A stretch of 64,000 bases of DNA from Vibrio methylphosphonaticus (GTDB lineage Bacteria; Pseudomonadota; Gammaproteobacteria; Enterobacterales; Vibrionaceae). Below are positions 8,389 to 18,475 of the stretch, piece by piece. The position numbers and the translations under genes are program-made. Location: NCBI RefSeq assembly GCF_023634655.1, contig NZ_JAMKMS010000011.1:103911-167910 (forward strand), in the 5' to 3' direction. Below the pieces are notes generated by a model. It saw only the letters and a program-made list of their open reading frames with translations, was not told the DNA's origin and ran no database searches. Each line of letters opens with the position of its first letter. The first letter of the stretch is position 1.

Positions 8389-10008
8389 ATGAAGGCATTA
8401 CTAAAACTATCCATTACACTTTGCAGTATCGCGCTTGTCGCTGGCTGTGAGGATACGATCGACCATACGAAAGTTCGACAGGACGGTTTCGTGTATTGCG
8501 ATCAAGGTCGCCCAAGTACATTTAACCCTCAATTAGTCGACGGTGGCATTACTGTCGAAGCGATCGCGCCTCAATTATATGACACGTTACTCACGCTTAA
8601 TTCAGGCACTCATCAACCGGTGCCCAATCTGGCAAAAAGCTGGACGGTAGATGAAAGCGGTACTGTCTATACCTTTAAGCTGCGCGATAATATCCAATTC
8701 CAAACCACGGATTGGTTCTCCCCAACTCGAGCGCTAAATGCCGAGGATGTGGTATTTAGCTTTGAGCGTATTTTGGACCCGAGCCACCCTTATCATCAAG
8801 TGGGTGGTAGCGTGTATCCATGGTTTGCGGGTATCAACTTTGCTTCGTTGGTCACCCATGTTATTGCCATCGATGATCAAACCGTACAATTCACGCTATC
8901 GAAACCAGACAACTCCTTCTTGTCCAATATTTCAACGGCACACGCACCAATATTCTCTGCCGAATACGGTAAAATATTGCAACAAGAAGACAATAAGCTC
9001 AATCTCGACACACACCCTATTGGAACCGGACCATTTTACTTGGACGAGTATCAAGTTGCCGATCTCGTGCGCTTAAAGCGTCACGACAATTACTGGCGTG
9101 GCCCCGTTGAAATGGACCAAGTGGTTTTCGACATCTCCCACCGAGGAGCTGGAGCACTGGCGAAATTATTGCGTGGTGAATGTGACGTACTCAACTCACC
9201 AGTATCGAGTCAAATACCCATTATTCAGAAAGAAGACTCTGTCGTACTGCAAGCTAAGCCAGCGATGAACGTGTCATTTATTGCACTTAATACCCAGCAT
9301 CCTGCACTCAGTGACCAACGCGTCCGCAAAGCCCTTAATCTCGCCATTAACCGAGATAATATTCTCGAAGCGGTCTACTACGACAGCGGTGAAAAAGCCT
9401 ATACGCTATTACCACCAAGCTCTTGGGCCTATCAAAAAGACCAAATTCAAGTGCGTTATGACCGTAATTATGCGATGGCGTTACTTCGTGACGCAGGCTA
9501 TGACAATGGATTAGAGCTCACGATGGCGGTTCCACTCGAACCCCGAGTATATAACCCGAGCCCGAGAAAAACGGCAGAGCTTATCCAAGCAAACCTTGCC
9601 GATGTGGGTGTCACACTTAATTTACTCACCGATGAACGCGTTGACCGCATTGAGTTAGCCAACATCCAAGAGGTGGATTTATTACTGACGGGCTGGGTTG
9701 GCAATACTGGCGATCCCGATAACTATTTAAGACCATTACTCTCCTGTTCATCAAAACGGGAAGGACTCAACCTTTCAATGTGGTGTAATGACGACTTTGA
9801 CTTTTTACTTGATCTTGCGCTTGAAGTGAGCGAACCCCGTTACCGCGTTAATTTGTATCGACAAGCTCAGAACATTCTGTTCGAACAAGTGCCGATCATC
9901 CCGATTGCACATGGACGAAAATATCAAGCGCATGTTGATGACCTGACTGGGTTTCGAACTAGTCCATTTAATGCCCAACCGTTTGACCAAGTCGTGAGGT
10001 TAAAATAG
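8389..10008 (+). CDS. sapA: SapA-type peptide ABC transporter, substrate-binding lipoprotein
   Basis: A 539-residue family 5 (DppA/OppA-type) solute-binding protein. The N-terminus is a lipoprotein signal with lipobox VAGC (Cys20), followed by the family opening RQDGFVYCDQGRPSTFNPQLVDGG. SapA is known from enterobacteria for peptide binding linked to antimicrobial-peptide resistance; that role here is inference. Two starts are possible: GTG 8383 or ATG 8389. ATG gives the shorter signal and is preferred; neither has a clear ribosome site. Its stop TAG directly abuts the sapB ATG. First gene of sapABCDF. Confidence 0.9.
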   Translation: MKALLKLSITLCSIALVAGCEDTIDHTKVRQDGFVYCDQGRPSTFNPQLVDGGITVEAIAPQLYDTLLTLNSGTHQPVPNLAKSWTVDESGTVYTFKLRDNIQFQTTDWFSPTRALNAEDVVFSFERILDPSHPYHQVGGSVYPWFAGINFASLVTHVIAIDDQTVQFTLSKPDNSFLSNISTAHAPIFSAEYGKILQQEDNKLNLDTHPIGTGPFYLDEYQVADLVRLKRHDNYWRGPVEMDQVVFDISHRGAGALAKLLRGECDVLNSPVSSQIPIIQKEDSVVLQAKPAMNVSFIALNTQHPALSDQRVRKALNLAINRDNILEAVYYDSGEKAYTLLPPSSWAYQKDQIQVRYDRNYAMALLRDAGYDNGLELTMAVPLEPRVYNPSPRKTAELIQANLADVGVTLNLLTDERVDRIELANIQEVDLLLTGWVGNTGDPDNYLRPLLSCSSKREGLNLSMWCNDDFDFLLDLALEVSEPRYRVNLYRQAQNILFEQVPIIPIAHGRKYQAHVDDLTGFRTSPFNAQPFDQVVRLK

Positions 10009-10971
10009 ATGTTCTGGTATGCGATTCGCCGACTCAATTTGTTCGTCATCACCTTGCTTATCCTGACGCTTGTTGGCTATAACTTATTGCGCCTAGAGCC
10101 TGACTCTTTTTGGGCACAACAAACATTTTTTCAAGGTTGGATTCACTATGTCGGCCAGCTGACAAAACTGGATTTTGGGTTAACGAAAGCCGGTGTTCCG
10201 ATCATTGATGAGCTCACCGCGGTTCTACCTGCAACATTAGAATTGTGCTTTGCCGCCTTTACTATTTCCGTTTTGATTGGCATCCCCGCCGGTACGATCG
10301 CAGGCATGAAAAAAGGCAAGTGGCTCGATAACATCATCTCTTTTTCATCGATGGTGGGTTATGCTGCCCCACTATTTTGGATTGCACTGTTGATGATTAT
10401 GTATTTTTCACTCAACTTTCAATGGTTTCCCGTCGCTGGTCGCTATGACTTACTCTATGAAATTGACCACGTCACTGGTTTTGCATTAATCGATGCCCTA
10501 CTTTCGGATGGACCATACCGACGCGAAGCGCTACAAAGCGTTATCGAACATATGATTCTTCCTTGTTTCGTCCTTGCACTTTCTCCTACGATGCAAGTCA
10601 TCAGGATGATGCGTACTTCAGTAACGGAAGTGATGGCACAGAACTACATTCGAGCGGCTCGAATCAAAGGTTTATCCAATTACGAAATCGTAATTGAGCA
10701 TGTATTGCGAAACGCCATACCACCAATAATACCTAAACTGGGTGTTCAACTGTCGAGTATGATTACCCTCGCGATTATGACGGAATCCATTTTTAACTGG
10801 CCAGGTATCGGTCGTTGGCTCTTGGACGCCTTATCAAGTCAAGATTACGCATCAATACAAGCTGGTGTAATGGTCGTTGCGACCATTGTGCTCGCAGCAA
10901 GTATCTTATCCGATATTATCGGCGCAATGATCAACCCGTTAGTTAGGAAGGAATGGTATGCTGTCAGATAA
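10009..10971 (+). CDS. sapB: Sap ABC transporter permease B
   Basis: A 320-residue inner-membrane permease of the DppB/OppB type. The first membrane helix is at residues 9-27. The C-terminal half carries the EAA loop (RAARIKGLSNYEIVIEHVLRNAIPP) that docks on the ATPase, followed by TESIFNWPGIGRWLLDAL, the family end motif. Translated without gap after sapA and overlaps sapC by 14 bases. Confidence 0.93.
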   Translation: MFWYAIRRLNLFVITLLILTLVGYNLLRLEPDSFWAQQTFFQGWIHYVGQLTKLDFGLTKAGVPIIDELTAVLPATLELCFAAFTISVLIGIPAGTIAGMKKGKWLDNIISFSSMVGYAAPLFWIALLMIMYFSLNFQWFPVAGRYDLLYEIDHVTGFALIDALLSDGPYRREALQSVIEHMILPCFVLALSPTMQVIRMMRTSVTEVMAQNYIRAARIKGLSNYEIVIEHVLRNAIPPIIPKLGVQLSSMITLAIMTESIFNWPGIGRWLLDALSSQDYASIQAGVMVVATIVLAASILSDIIGAMINPLVRKEWYAVR

Positions 10972-11845
10972 CATCTATCAGGAAGAGCGTATTCCAACCC
11001 AACTCGAGCGTTTTTGGCGAAGCTATCGAAGTAACAGCCTATCCATGTTTGGACTTTGGTGTTTTGGGCTGATCATTCTCATTACGCTCTCCTCTCCATG
11101 GCTCGCCCCACATGACCCAATGGCACAAAGCTCGTTTTTGCTTATTCCGCCATCTTGGGACCCAGCAGGGACAGTCGAGTTCTTTTTTGGTACCGATGAT
11201 TTAGGTCGTGACATTCTTTCGCGGATTATCGATGGCTCTCGCTTATCTTTCGGTGCGGCGGTCATTATTACCGTTATTGCGGCCCTAGTGGGCTGTTTTA
11301 TAGGCATCCTAGCGGGTATGACAAAGGGTTTACTATCGAGTATCTTGAACCACCTTCTTGATACCGTGATGTCAATTCCATCATTATTACTTGCTATCAT
11401 TTTTGTGGCATTTTTAGGCCCCGGTGAATACAACATTCTACTTGCCATCTGTCTAGCGTTGATCCCTCGCTTTGTTCGTACCGTCTATGTAGCGGTGCAT
11501 ACCGAAGTGGAAAAAGACTACATTATGGCCGCCCGCCTCGATGGAGCCAATGACTTCTACTTACTGTGGAACTCGATTTTGCCAAATATTTTCTCCATTA
11601 TTGCTGCCGAATTCACCTTCGCATTGTCCATCGCAATTTTAGATATTACTGCGCTGGGCTTTTTAGGGTTAGGTGCTCAAGCCCCTAGTAGTGAATGGGG
11701 TGCAGTATTGGGTGATGCAGCAGAGCTTCTTTATCTCGCACCCTGGACGGTGGTCTTACCCGGCCTTGCGATTTTATGTGTGGTTGTCGTCATCAACATC
11801 GTCGGCGAAGGCGTGCGCAGCGCGTTAAACGCGGGAGTGGAATAA
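10958..11845 (+). CDS. sapC: Sap ABC transporter permease C
   Basis: A 295-residue permease of the DppC/OppC type. It has an N-terminal cytosolic stretch and helix (about 30-50), the OppC signature APHDPMAQ, the [14 protein letters not shown] motif, and the EAA loop [21 protein letters not shown]. It pairs with SapB to form the channel. Overlaps sapB (14 bases) and sapD (1 base), so the four genes sapB-F are tightly coupled. Confidence 0.93.
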   Translation: MLSDNIYQEERIPTQLERFWRSYRSNSLSMFGLWCFGLIILITLSSPWLAPHDPMAQSSFLLIPPSWDPAGTVEFFFGTDDLGRDILSRIIDGSRLSFGAAVIITVIAALVGCFIGILAGMTKGLLSSILNHLLDTVMSIPSLLLAIIFVAFLGPGEYNILLAICLALIPRFVRTVYVAVHTEVEKDYIMAARLDGANDFYLLWNSILPNIFSIIAAEFTFALSIAILDITALGFLGLGAQAPSSEWGAVLGDAAELLYLAPWTVVLPGLAILCVVVVINIVGEGVRSALNAGVE

Positions 11846-12840
11846 TGCCTGTATTAGATATTCGTCATTTAACGATCGAAATTGAAACCCCACAAGGTTT
11901 AGTTAAAGCCGTCGACAGAATGAGCTTTACCATTAATGACGGTGAAATTCGTGGGCTTGTTGGCGAATCTGGATCCGGAAAAAGCTTAGTTGCCAAAGCC
12001 ATCGTTGGCGTATGTAAAGAAAACTGGCGGGTCTCTGCCGACCGCATGCGCCTTGGTAACATCGACCTATTGCAACTCACACCACGTGAAAGACGTCGAG
12101 TCATCGCCCGCGATGTCGCGATGATTTTCCAGGAACCATCTACCTGTCTGGACCCATCAGAAGAAGTGGGACGTCAGCTAATTGAATCGATTCCTTCACG
12201 ATCCTTCGACGGCAAGTGGTGGGAGCGATTTAAATGGCGTAAAAAGCAAGCTATAGCACTCTTGCATAAAGTCGGCATCAAAGAGCATACTCGCGTCATG
12301 CACAGCTATCCGTATGAGCTCACCGATGGCGAATGTCAAAAAATCATGATTGCCATGGCGATTGCAGCTAAGCCGAAGCTACTGATTGCCGACGAGCCGA
12401 CTAACGATTTGGACCCGATTACTCAGTCGCAGATCTTACGCTTACTGAGCCGTATGAATCAGCTCCATAACACCACATTGATCCTCATTGGCCATGATTT
12501 AACCACCATTACCCAATGGGCAACGCGTATTACCGTGATGTATTGTGGACAGTCTGTTGAGTCTGCTGACACCAAAAAGATCTTGGAGATGCCCAAGCAC
12601 CCTTATACCGTTGCTTTATTGAAAGCGATGCCAGACTTTGGTGATTGGATCCCGCATAAAGAAAAGCTACAGTCTTTGCCTGGTTCCATTCCACCGCTTC
12701 AGCACCTCCCTATCGGTTGCCGGCTCGGTCCTCGCTGTCCTTATGCGCAAAGGCAATGTGTCGAAATTCCACCCGTCAAACGAGTGAAAAACCATAAATT
12801 CAGCTGTCACTTCCCGCTGAATACGGAGAAAAAAGCATGA
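11845..12840 (+). CDS. sapD: Sap ABC transporter ATPase D
   Basis: A 331-residue ATPase of the DppD/OppD group. Walker A is GESGSGKS, Walker B is LLIADEPT, and the signature region reads ELTDGECQK, the degenerate form usual for SapD rather than LSGGQ. The C-terminal oligopeptide-transporter extension with four cysteines ([15 protein letters not shown]) is present and may bind an iron-sulphur cluster. The start is the ATG in TAATG at the sapC stop; a longer upstream in-frame start would run back into sapC and is rejected. Confidence 0.94.
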   Translation: MPVLDIRHLTIEIETPQGLVKAVDRMSFTINDGEIRGLVGESGSGKSLVAKAIVGVCKENWRVSADRMRLGNIDLLQLTPRERRRVIARDVAMIFQEPSTCLDPSEEVGRQLIESIPSRSFDGKWWERFKWRKKQAIALLHKVGIKEHTRVMHSYPYELTDGECQKIMIAMAIAAKPKLLIADEPTNDLDPITQSQILRLLSRMNQLHNTTLILIGHDLTTITQWATRITVMYCGQSVESADTKKILEMPKHPYTVALLKAMPDFGDWIPHKEKLQSLPGSIPPLQHLPIGCRLGPRCPYAQRQCVEIPPVKRVKNHKFSCHFPLNTEKKA

Positions 12841-13622
12841 GTGCATTGTTAGAAGTCACAGGGCTTAAAAAGGACTTTGTGACTCGTTCAAAGCTTTTTC
12901 AGAAAAAAATTCAACATGCAGTTAAGCCCGTCAGCTTTAGCCTGGAAGCGGGTCAAACTATTGGTTTTATTGGTAAGAATGGGTCTGGTAAGTCGACACT
13001 GGCTCGCATGTTAGCAGGTGTTGTCGAGCCCACTGCCGGAGAAATACGTGTCAATGGCGATTTGCTAGAACACAAGGATTACTCCACACGCTGTAAGCTG
13101 ATTCGCATGATTTTCCAAGATCCCAACACCTCTTTGAATCCAAGAATACAAATTGGTCGGATTCTGGAAGGACCACTTAAACGAAATACCAACATGCCAC
13201 CAGAAGCACGAATGCGACGCGTAAAAGACACATTAGTCCGAGTTGGTCTACTACCAGAACACGCTTACTTTTACCCACAGATGCTCGCTACCGGTCAAAA
13301 ACAACGTATTTGTTTGGCACGAGCACTTATCCTACAGCCTTCTATCATCGTTGCTGACGAGGCACTCAATGGCTTGGATATGGCGATGCGCTCGCAAATT
13401 ATTAACCTATTTTTAGAGCTGCAAGAAGAAATGGGCGTGGCGTTTGTCTACGTGTCGCAACATTTAGGGATAGTTAAACACATTACGGACAAAGTGATGG
13501 TGATGCATGAAGGCGACGTGGTTGAATACGGCGATACACAAGACATCCTCACCACACCTCAACATATTGTGACGCAGCGAATGGTCGAGAGTCATTTTAA
13601 TAAAAAGCCAGTTTACCGCTAG
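12837..13622 (+). CDS. sapF: Sap ABC transporter ATPase F
   Basis: A 261-residue ATPase of the DppF/OppF group, last gene of sapABCDF. Walker A is GKNGSGKST, Walker B IIVADEAL, and the signature is [15 protein letters not shown], typical of SapF. Walker B has Ala in place of Pro-Thr after the Glu, also usual for SapF. Overlaps sapD by ATGA. An 18-bp tandem repeat begins at its stop codon and a strong terminator follows at 13778. Confidence 0.94.
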   Translation: MSALLEVTGLKKDFVTRSKLFQKKIQHAVKPVSFSLEAGQTIGFIGKNGSGKSTLARMLAGVVEPTAGEIRVNGDLLEHKDYSTRCKLIRMIFQDPNTSLNPRIQIGRILEGPLKRNTNMPPEARMRRVKDTLVRVGLLPEHAYFYPQMLATGQKQRICLARALILQPSIIVADEALNGLDMAMRSQIINLFLELQEEMGVAFVYVSQHLGIVKHITDKVMVMHEGDVVEYGDTQDILTTPQHIVTQRMVESHFNKKPVYR

Positions 13623-13672
13623 TATTTAAATTAACGTTGGTATTTAAATTAACGCTACTATTTAAATTTTCA
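13619..13672. repeat. Three tandem 18-bp units at the sapF stop codon
   Basis: Units start at 13619, 13637 and 13655 and share TATTTAAATTAACG; the third has decayed at its end. The sapF stop TAG lies in the first unit, so the repeat does not change the protein. Confidence 0.75.
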
Positions 13673-13777
13673 CTAAGACTTAAACCGCTCTTTTCCGTCT
13701 CCCCATCAATATTTCTCGGCATGTGCTTCACACTGACGCTTTAGTGTATAGAGACATTTAGGGTGGGACATACCGAT

Positions 13778-13815
13778 AAAAAAAGCCCGTTAGTCAAACT
13801 AACGGGCTTTTTATA
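13778..13815. terminator. Bidirectional terminator between sapF and rluB
   Basis: AAAGCCCGTTAG and CTAACGGGCTTT form a 12-bp perfect stem with a 5-base loop, flanked by A-tract and T-tract. It can end sapABCDF on plus and rluB on minus. Confidence 0.9.
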
Positions 13816-13825
13816 ATTTGTCACT

Positions 13826-13861
13826 CTCTTAACGACTTAAGAACTCTTAACGACTTAAGAA
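13826..13861. repeat. Perfect 18-bp tandem duplication
   Basis: Two identical copies of CTCTTAACGACTTAAGAA stand head to tail between the terminator and the rluB stop. Confidence 0.85.
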
Positions 13862-13878
13862 GTGGCTAGCGTCTGCTA

Positions 13879-14820
13879 TTAGCTACGACCCGTTTTGGCA
13901 CGAGAACCCGCTTCGCCTGCACTCTTTTTGTTGCGACGTTGTTGGTTGCTGCGTCCTTTCGACGGTGTGCTCACACGCTCTTCGTGACGACGTACCGCAC
14001 GACGGATTTTTTGACTGCGAGAGCGCTCACGCTGACGAGAAGTGTTGGCGCTGTTCTGATCAAGAAGTGTTTCTTTCTCAGGCTTTAGCTCAACCAATTC
14101 ACGCAAGTAGTTCACGTCTTTTAGCGTTAGTTCTGTCCAACCACCACGAGGCAGCTTTTTGTCTAAGTAGATATCACCGTAACGAACACGCTTCAGGCGG
14201 CTCACTGTTGTCTCTTGTGATTCCCACAAACGACGTACTTCACGGTTTCTACCTTCGTTAATCGCAACGTAGAAGGTGTGGTTCATACCTTCACCACCTG
14301 CGTACACAACATCTTCAAAACGAGCCATGCCGTCTTCAAGTTTTACGCCATGAACCAAGTTGCGAATTTTACTTTCAGTCACATCACCAAACACACGAAC
14401 GAGGTATTCACGTTCAACTTGGCGACTAGGGTGCATTAGGCGATTTGCCAGTTCACCATCGGTAGTAAACAACAAAAGACCAGATGTGTTTGCATCAAGA
14501 CGACCAACTGAAATCCAGCGTGAACCGCGGATTTTTGGCAGGCGATCAAATACCGTACGACGACCTTCTGGATCGTGACGCGTACAAAGCTCACCTTCAG
14601 GCTTGTAATACGCCAATACACGACAAACCACTTCTTCTTGTGCTTTCGCCGATACAGTATGTCCGTCAATACGAATTATCGCACTGTCGTCTTCAAGGCG
14701 CTCACCCAATTTTGCAACCTGACCGTTGACACTCACTCGTCCTGACTTGATCAATGTTTCAAGTTCACGACGTGAGCCGTGGCCTGCGCGGGCAAGCACT
14801 TTTTGTAATTTTTCGCTCAT
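13879..14820 (-). CDS. rluB: 23S rRNA pseudouridine(2605) synthase RluB
   Basis: A 313-residue pseudouridine synthase of the RsuA family, which modifies U2605 of 23S rRNA in E. coli. An N-terminal S4 RNA-binding domain (residues 1-60, [19 protein letters not shown]) is followed by the catalytic domain with [14 protein letters not shown], catalytic Asp109. The last 70 residues are a basic, low-complexity tail ([21 protein letters not shown]), as in other RluB proteins. It follows yciO on the same strand after 142 bases, as in the E. coli rnm-yciO-rluB neighbourhood. Confidence 0.95.
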   Translation of the reverse strand: MSEKLQKVLARAGHGSRRELETLIKSGRVSVNGQVAKLGERLEDDSAIIRIDGHTVSAKAQEEVVCRVLAYYKPEGELCTRHDPEGRRTVFDRLPKIRGSRWISVGRLDANTSGLLLFTTDGELANRLMHPSRQVEREYLVRVFGDVTESKIRNLVHGVKLEDGMARFEDVVYAGGEGMNHTFYVAINEGRNREVRRLWESQETTVSRLKRVRYGDIYLDKKLPRGGWTELTLKDVNYLRELVELKPEKETLLDQNSANTSRQRERSRSQKIRRAVRRHEERVSTPSKGRSNQQRRNKKSAGEAGSRAKTGRS

Positions 14821-14962
14821 CTACCTACCTATAATGTCGTCTTCACAGACGTCGAAACCAGATATTGCGATCGTCAAAATCGCGGTCGCGTATTATCGCA
14901 GAGAAACCGGTTAGAATCACCAAGTTTCTCAGGTTATTTCATCACATCATCTGGCTCGATGT

Positions 14963-15583
14963 TTATTCGAATGGTGCAGGATCGCCAGCACCGACACGAA
15001 GAACTTTTGGCTCGTCATCACTAAAGTCAATAACGGTGGTCGGTTGTTCACCCAAGTAACCGCCGTTCAAAATAACGTCAACGGCATGTTCAAGTTTGTC
15101 ACGAATATCTTCTGGATCCGACTCTGTTATGTCATTACCCGGAAGAATCAATGACGTAGACATCAGCGGCTCGCCTAATGCTTCAAGCAAATCGAGGGCA
15201 ATTCTATTATCCGGCACACGAATACCAATCGTCTTTCGCTTAGGATTCATTAAGCGACGCGGCACTTCTTTTGTTCCCTTGAAGATAAAAGTAAACGGCC
15301 CTGGCGTATTGTTTTTTAGCAAACGAAACGCCGTATTGTCGACTCGCGCATAAAGCGAAATTTCCGACAAATCACGGCACAAAAGTGTGAAATTATGTTT
15401 ATCATCTAGACGACGAATCTGACAAATTCGCTCTAGTGCTTGTTTGTTTTCAAGCTGACAACCCAGTGCATACCCCGAATCTGTCGGGTAAATGATCACG
15501 CCCCCATTACGAATAATCGCGACAGCTTGACTGATCAAACGCGCTTGAGGGTTGTCTGGGTGTACGTAAAAAAATTGGCTCAT
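14963..15583 (-). CDS. yciO: YciO, Sua5/YrdC-family protein
   Basis: A 206-residue protein of the YrdC/Sua5 fold, which includes the enzymes that make threonylcarbamoyl-AMP for tRNA t6A. YciO itself has a less certain role. The motif IRNGGVIIYPTDSGYALGC and the later GIRVPDNRIALDLLEALGEPLMSTS mark the nucleotide-binding core. The start is the ATG at 15583 (MSQFFYVHP) with AAGGAA upstream; an in-frame ATG 17 codons earlier lacks family support. Lies 70 bases after rnm, same strand. Confidence 0.92.
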   Translation of the reverse strand: MSQFFYVHPDNPQARLISQAVAIIRNGGVIIYPTDSGYALGCQLENKQALERICQIRRLDDKHNFTLLCRDLSEISLYARVDNTAFRLLKNNTPGPFTFIFKGTKEVPRRLMNPKRKTIGIRVPDNRIALDLLEALGEPLMSTSLILPGNDITESDPEDIRDKLEHAVDVILNGGYLGEQPTTVIDFSDDEPKVLRVGAGDPAPFE

Positions 15584-15653
15584 TGTTATTCCTTCAGCTA
15601 AATACTCTCGGCTCAACTTTCCTTGTTGATTCACATCAAGAGCTTAAATAATA

Positions 15654-16526
15654 CTATTTTTCGGCACTCTGGCTTTCGAGCGTTGTTGCCGTTTGTAATG
15701 ATAGGCGATCCCAGACAGGTTCAACACCTGATGGCAGCCATAAGTTTCTACCCAGTTCCGTCCAAGGCGATTGATAATGAAAATCGGAACCTTGAGAAGC
15801 TAATAGATTGTATTGTATCGCATAATCTGCAAGGTTGCGTCTTTCTTGCATACTTTGTTGTGGTAACGCTACTTCCATGGCGTCTCCACCAGCCTCAGAA
15901 AACGCAGCAAGTAATCGCTTTAACCACTTCGCCGTGAGTTGATATCGACCAGGATGTGCAAGCACTGCTACGCCACCTGCAGCGTGAATGGCATCGACGG
16001 CTTCACGCATTGTGCACCAATTTGGAGGTACATAACCGGTGTTGTTTCGCGTAAGGTATTTTTTAAATACCTGCTGCATATTCTTGGCGTAGCCATTTTC
16101 AACAATCCACTTGGCAAAGTGCGAGCGTGTAATTGGTGCACCGTCGGCTATCGCTTGAACCTCTTCTAACACGCCCGGACGTGTCGCTTTTTCTAAACGC
16201 TGTGCCATTAACTCAGCGCGTTCTGCTCGTCGTGCTTTTTGTGCGGCGATGAGGGATAAAAGCGCATCGTTATCGAGCGCCACGCCTAAGCCAACAATGT
16301 GAATGTCTTTATTTTGCCAAACGGTTGAGACTTCAATGCCATTCACAAGCTCAATCGGCAATTCACGCTCTTCGATCAGGCGTTGAGCTTCAGGCAACGC
16401 ATCGAGCGTATCATGATCCGTAATCGCAATAATTTTCACGCTAAACTCAATCGCTCGCTCTAGAAGCGCTTCAACGGATAAGCGACCATCCGATGCTGTT
16501 GTGTGACTGTGTAGATCTATCTTCAT
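15654..16526 (-). CDS. rnm: PHP-domain 5'-3' exoribonuclease RNase AM (YciV)
   Basis: A 290-residue PHP-family metal-dependent phosphoesterase. The metal motifs are clear: [11 protein letters not shown] near the N-terminus, ITDHDTLDA, and the later LAHPGRY and GSDFH. E. coli Rnm trims 5' ends of rRNAs and short RNAs; the same role is likely here. It is divergent from the trp operon, with the trp promoter beginning only 18 bases upstream of its ATG, as in enterobacteria. Confidence 0.93.
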   Translation of the reverse strand: MKIDLHSHTTASDGRLSVEALLERAIEFSVKIIAITDHDTLDALPEAQRLIEERELPIELVNGIEVSTVWQNKDIHIVGLGVALDNDALLSLIAAQKARRAERAELMAQRLEKATRPGVLEEVQAIADGAPITRSHFAKWIVENGYAKNMQQVFKKYLTRNNTGYVPPNWCTMREAVDAIHAAGGVAVLAHPGRYQLTAKWLKRLLAAFSEAGGDAMEVALPQQSMQERRNLADYAIQYNLLASQGSDFHYQSPWTELGRNLWLPSGVEPVWDRLSLQTATTLESQSAEK

Positions 16527-16543
16527 TTTATTTTTAATATCGG

Positions 16544-16578
16544 TTGACTTTCACACCCTGAACTAGTTAACTAGTACG
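16544..16578 (+). promoter_or_regulatory. trp promoter with TrpR operator
   Basis: TTGACT (-35, 16544-16549) and TTAACT (-10, 16567-16572) are 17 bp apart. The -10 sits inside AACTAGTTAACTAGTACG (16561-16578), the same palindromic sequence as the E. coli trp operator. TrpR with tryptophan would therefore block polymerase directly. Confidence 0.92.
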
Positions 16579-16605
16579 CAGGTACAGAATTAGAGTAATG
16601 CACGT

Positions 16606-16716
16606 ATGGTACAAGAAATTAACCCAATCCAAAAACCCCAAATCGGAGTTAAGCACTCTGCGGGTAATTGGTGGCGCACATGGAGCGATTCCAAGTGGGC
16701 TTTTTTACGTGCGTAA
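16606..16716 (+). CDS. trpL: trp leader peptide
   Basis: A 36-codon ORF that begins ATG at 16606 and ends TAA at 16714-16716. Its second half reads NWWRTWSDSKWAFLRA, with Trp codons at 16669, 16672, 16681 and 16696. Four Trp codons in eleven mark it as the attenuation sensor for trpE-A. The last Trp codon overlaps the AGTGGGC element (16694-16700) that can pair with the 5' arm of the attenuator. No strong Shine-Dalgarno is seen. A second ATG at 16598 opens another frame without Trp clustering and is not favoured. Confidence 0.88.
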   Translation: MVQEINPIQKPQIGVKHSAGNWWRTWSDSKWAFLRA

Positions 16717-16738
16717 AAGATAAGTAGATTTAATACTA

Positions 16739-16772
16739 GCCCACTCAAATGAGTGGGCTTTTTTATTTTTTA
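16739..16772 (+). terminator. trp attenuator
   Basis: GCCCACTC (16739-16746) and GAGTGGGC (16751-16758) form an 8-bp stem with loop AAAT, followed by a T-rich tract to 16772. The 5' arm can instead pair with AGTGGGC at 16694-16700 in trpL, giving an antiterminator when ribosomes stall at the Trp codons. Confidence 0.92.
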
Positions 16773-16903
16773 GTTTAACTGATTAACTATGCGGCAATTT
16801 GGACAGATTCAACGTTGGGCAAACGTTTTAATTGTGCGAGTATGGAGCACATAGTTTTCTGGGTAGATACTGCCAAAGCAGATTGATGAAGAGAGGAGGT
16901 TTT

Positions 16904-18469
16904 GTGAACAAAGCCATTACTATTCAAAAACAAGGTCGTTTAGAGGTTCTTTCATTACAAGTCCCTTACTCAAAAGACCCGACAGCACTTTTTCACACGC
17001 TTTGTGAAAACAAAACCGACAGCCTATTGCTTGAGTCAGCAGAGATTGACTCAAAACAAGATCTACAAAGCTTATTGATCGTTGATTCTGCCGTTCGTAT
17101 TGTTTGTGACGAACACATCGTCCGCTATGAAGCGTTGACGACAAATGGCGAAAATTTATTAGCCATATTAGCGGGAAACTTATCTTCCGACATTCATTAC
17201 ACACTTAGCAAGACCGAGCTAACGGTGCATTTTGAAATGCCCGATGATCAGCTTGATGAAGACTCTCGATTACGCGAAGCCTCATCGTTCGATGCCTTAA
17301 GATTAGTTCAACATAGCTTTGATGTAAGCGGACTAAACAAAAACGCGATTTTCATGGGTGGCTTATTCGCTTATGATCTCGTCGCTCAATTTGAACCTTT
17401 AGGTGATGCGAAACAGTCTAATCGCTGCCCTGACTACGTTTTTTACGTCGCTGAAAGCTTGCTTGTTGTCGATCACCAGAAAGAGTCATGCGACCTACAA
17501 ACCACTCTCTTCAATCATGACGACAACGAGCTTGCTCGTATTCGTGAACGCATTCAAGAGATCAGTCAGCAGTGCAACAACCTGAAAGCTCTGCCTACTG
17601 CGCAAGTGGTCAAAGACAATCAAGAAGTCGCCAGTGTCTCGGATGAAGACTTTTGCCAAACCGTCCGTGACTTAAAAGAATACGTCGTCCGCGGCGATAT
17701 TTTCCAAGTTGTGCCTTCTCGACGTTTCACGCTTCCTTGTCCATCCCCTCTTGTGGCTTATAAAGAGCTAAAAAGAAGCAACCCAAGTCCTTACATGTTT
17801 TACATGCAAGACGAACTGTTTACGCTCTTTGGTGCTTCACCAGAAAGCGCCTTGAAATATTGCTCTCAAAGTAATCAAATCGAAATTTACCCAATCGCTG
17901 GGACACGTCGCCGCGGTAAAAACCCGGATGGCTCTATCAACCAAGATCTAGACAGCCGTATGGAGTTAGAACTCCGTTGCGATATGAAAGAAAATGCTGA
18001 GCATATGATGCTAGTCGATTTGGCAAGAAATGACGTCGCTCGTATATCAGAGCCAGGCACCCGCCACGTTGCAAGCTTACTACAAACCGACCGCTATAGC
18101 CATGTGATGCACTTAGTGTCGCGCGTGGTTGGTCAACTTCGCCTCGATCTTGACGCGCTTCATGGCTACCAAGCTTGTATGAACATGGGCACCTTAACAG
18201 GCGCACCAAAAATTCGTGCCATGCAGCTCATTCGTCAGGTCGAAGGCCAGACTCGAGGGAGTTATGGCGGCGCGGTCGGTTACATGAATGGCATTGGTGA
18301 TATGGACACCTGCATCGTCATTCGAGCGGCCTACGTAGAAGATGGTATCGCGCAAGTTCAAGCAGGAGCCGGCGTAGTATTTGATTCCGATCCACAAGCT
18401 GAAGCTGACGAAACCCGTGGTAAAGCACAAGCCGTAATTTCCGCTATTAAAACCGCGCATCAGGGGTAG
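16904..18469 (+). CDS. trpE: Anthranilate synthase component I
   Basis: A 521-residue chorismate-utilising enzyme that makes anthranilate with TrpG. The C-terminal catalytic half holds DIFQVVPSRRF, the GASPES and PIAGTRRRG motifs, ELRCDMKENAEHMMLVDLARND, and the end motif GAGVVFDSDPQAEADET. The N-terminal LESAEI matches the Ser-containing tryptophan feedback site of TrpE. The start chosen is GTG 16904, preceded by AGGAGG at an ideal distance. An ORF start at 16832 lies between attenuator and ribosome site and is rejected. Confidence 0.96.
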   Translation: MNKAITIQKQGRLEVLSLQVPYSKDPTALFHTLCENKTDSLLLESAEIDSKQDLQSLLIVDSAVRIVCDEHIVRYEALTTNGENLLAILAGNLSSDIHYTLSKTELTVHFEMPDDQLDEDSRLREASSFDALRLVQHSFDVSGLNKNAIFMGGLFAYDLVAQFEPLGDAKQSNRCPDYVFYVAESLLVVDHQKESCDLQTTLFNHDDNELARIRERIQEISQQCNNLKALPTAQVVKDNQEVASVSDEDFCQTVRDLKEYVVRGDIFQVVPSRRFTLPCPSPLVAYKELKRSNPSPYMFYMQDELFTLFGASPESALKYCSQSNQIEIYPIAGTRRRGKNPDGSINQDLDSRMELELRCDMKENAEHMMLVDLARNDVARISEPGTRHVASLLQTDRYSHVMHLVSRVVGQLRLDLDALHGYQACMNMGTLTGAPKIRAMQLIRQVEGQTRGSYGGAVGYMNGIGDMDTCIVIRAAYVEDGIAQVQAGAGVVFDSDPQAEADETRGKAQAVISAIKTAHQG

Positions 18470-18475
18470 ACACGT

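Noticed and set aside
16598..16728. An alternative leader ORF beginning at ATG 16598
   Set aside because: It has no Trp cluster near the attenuator, whereas the ATG 16606 frame has four Trp codons in the expected place.
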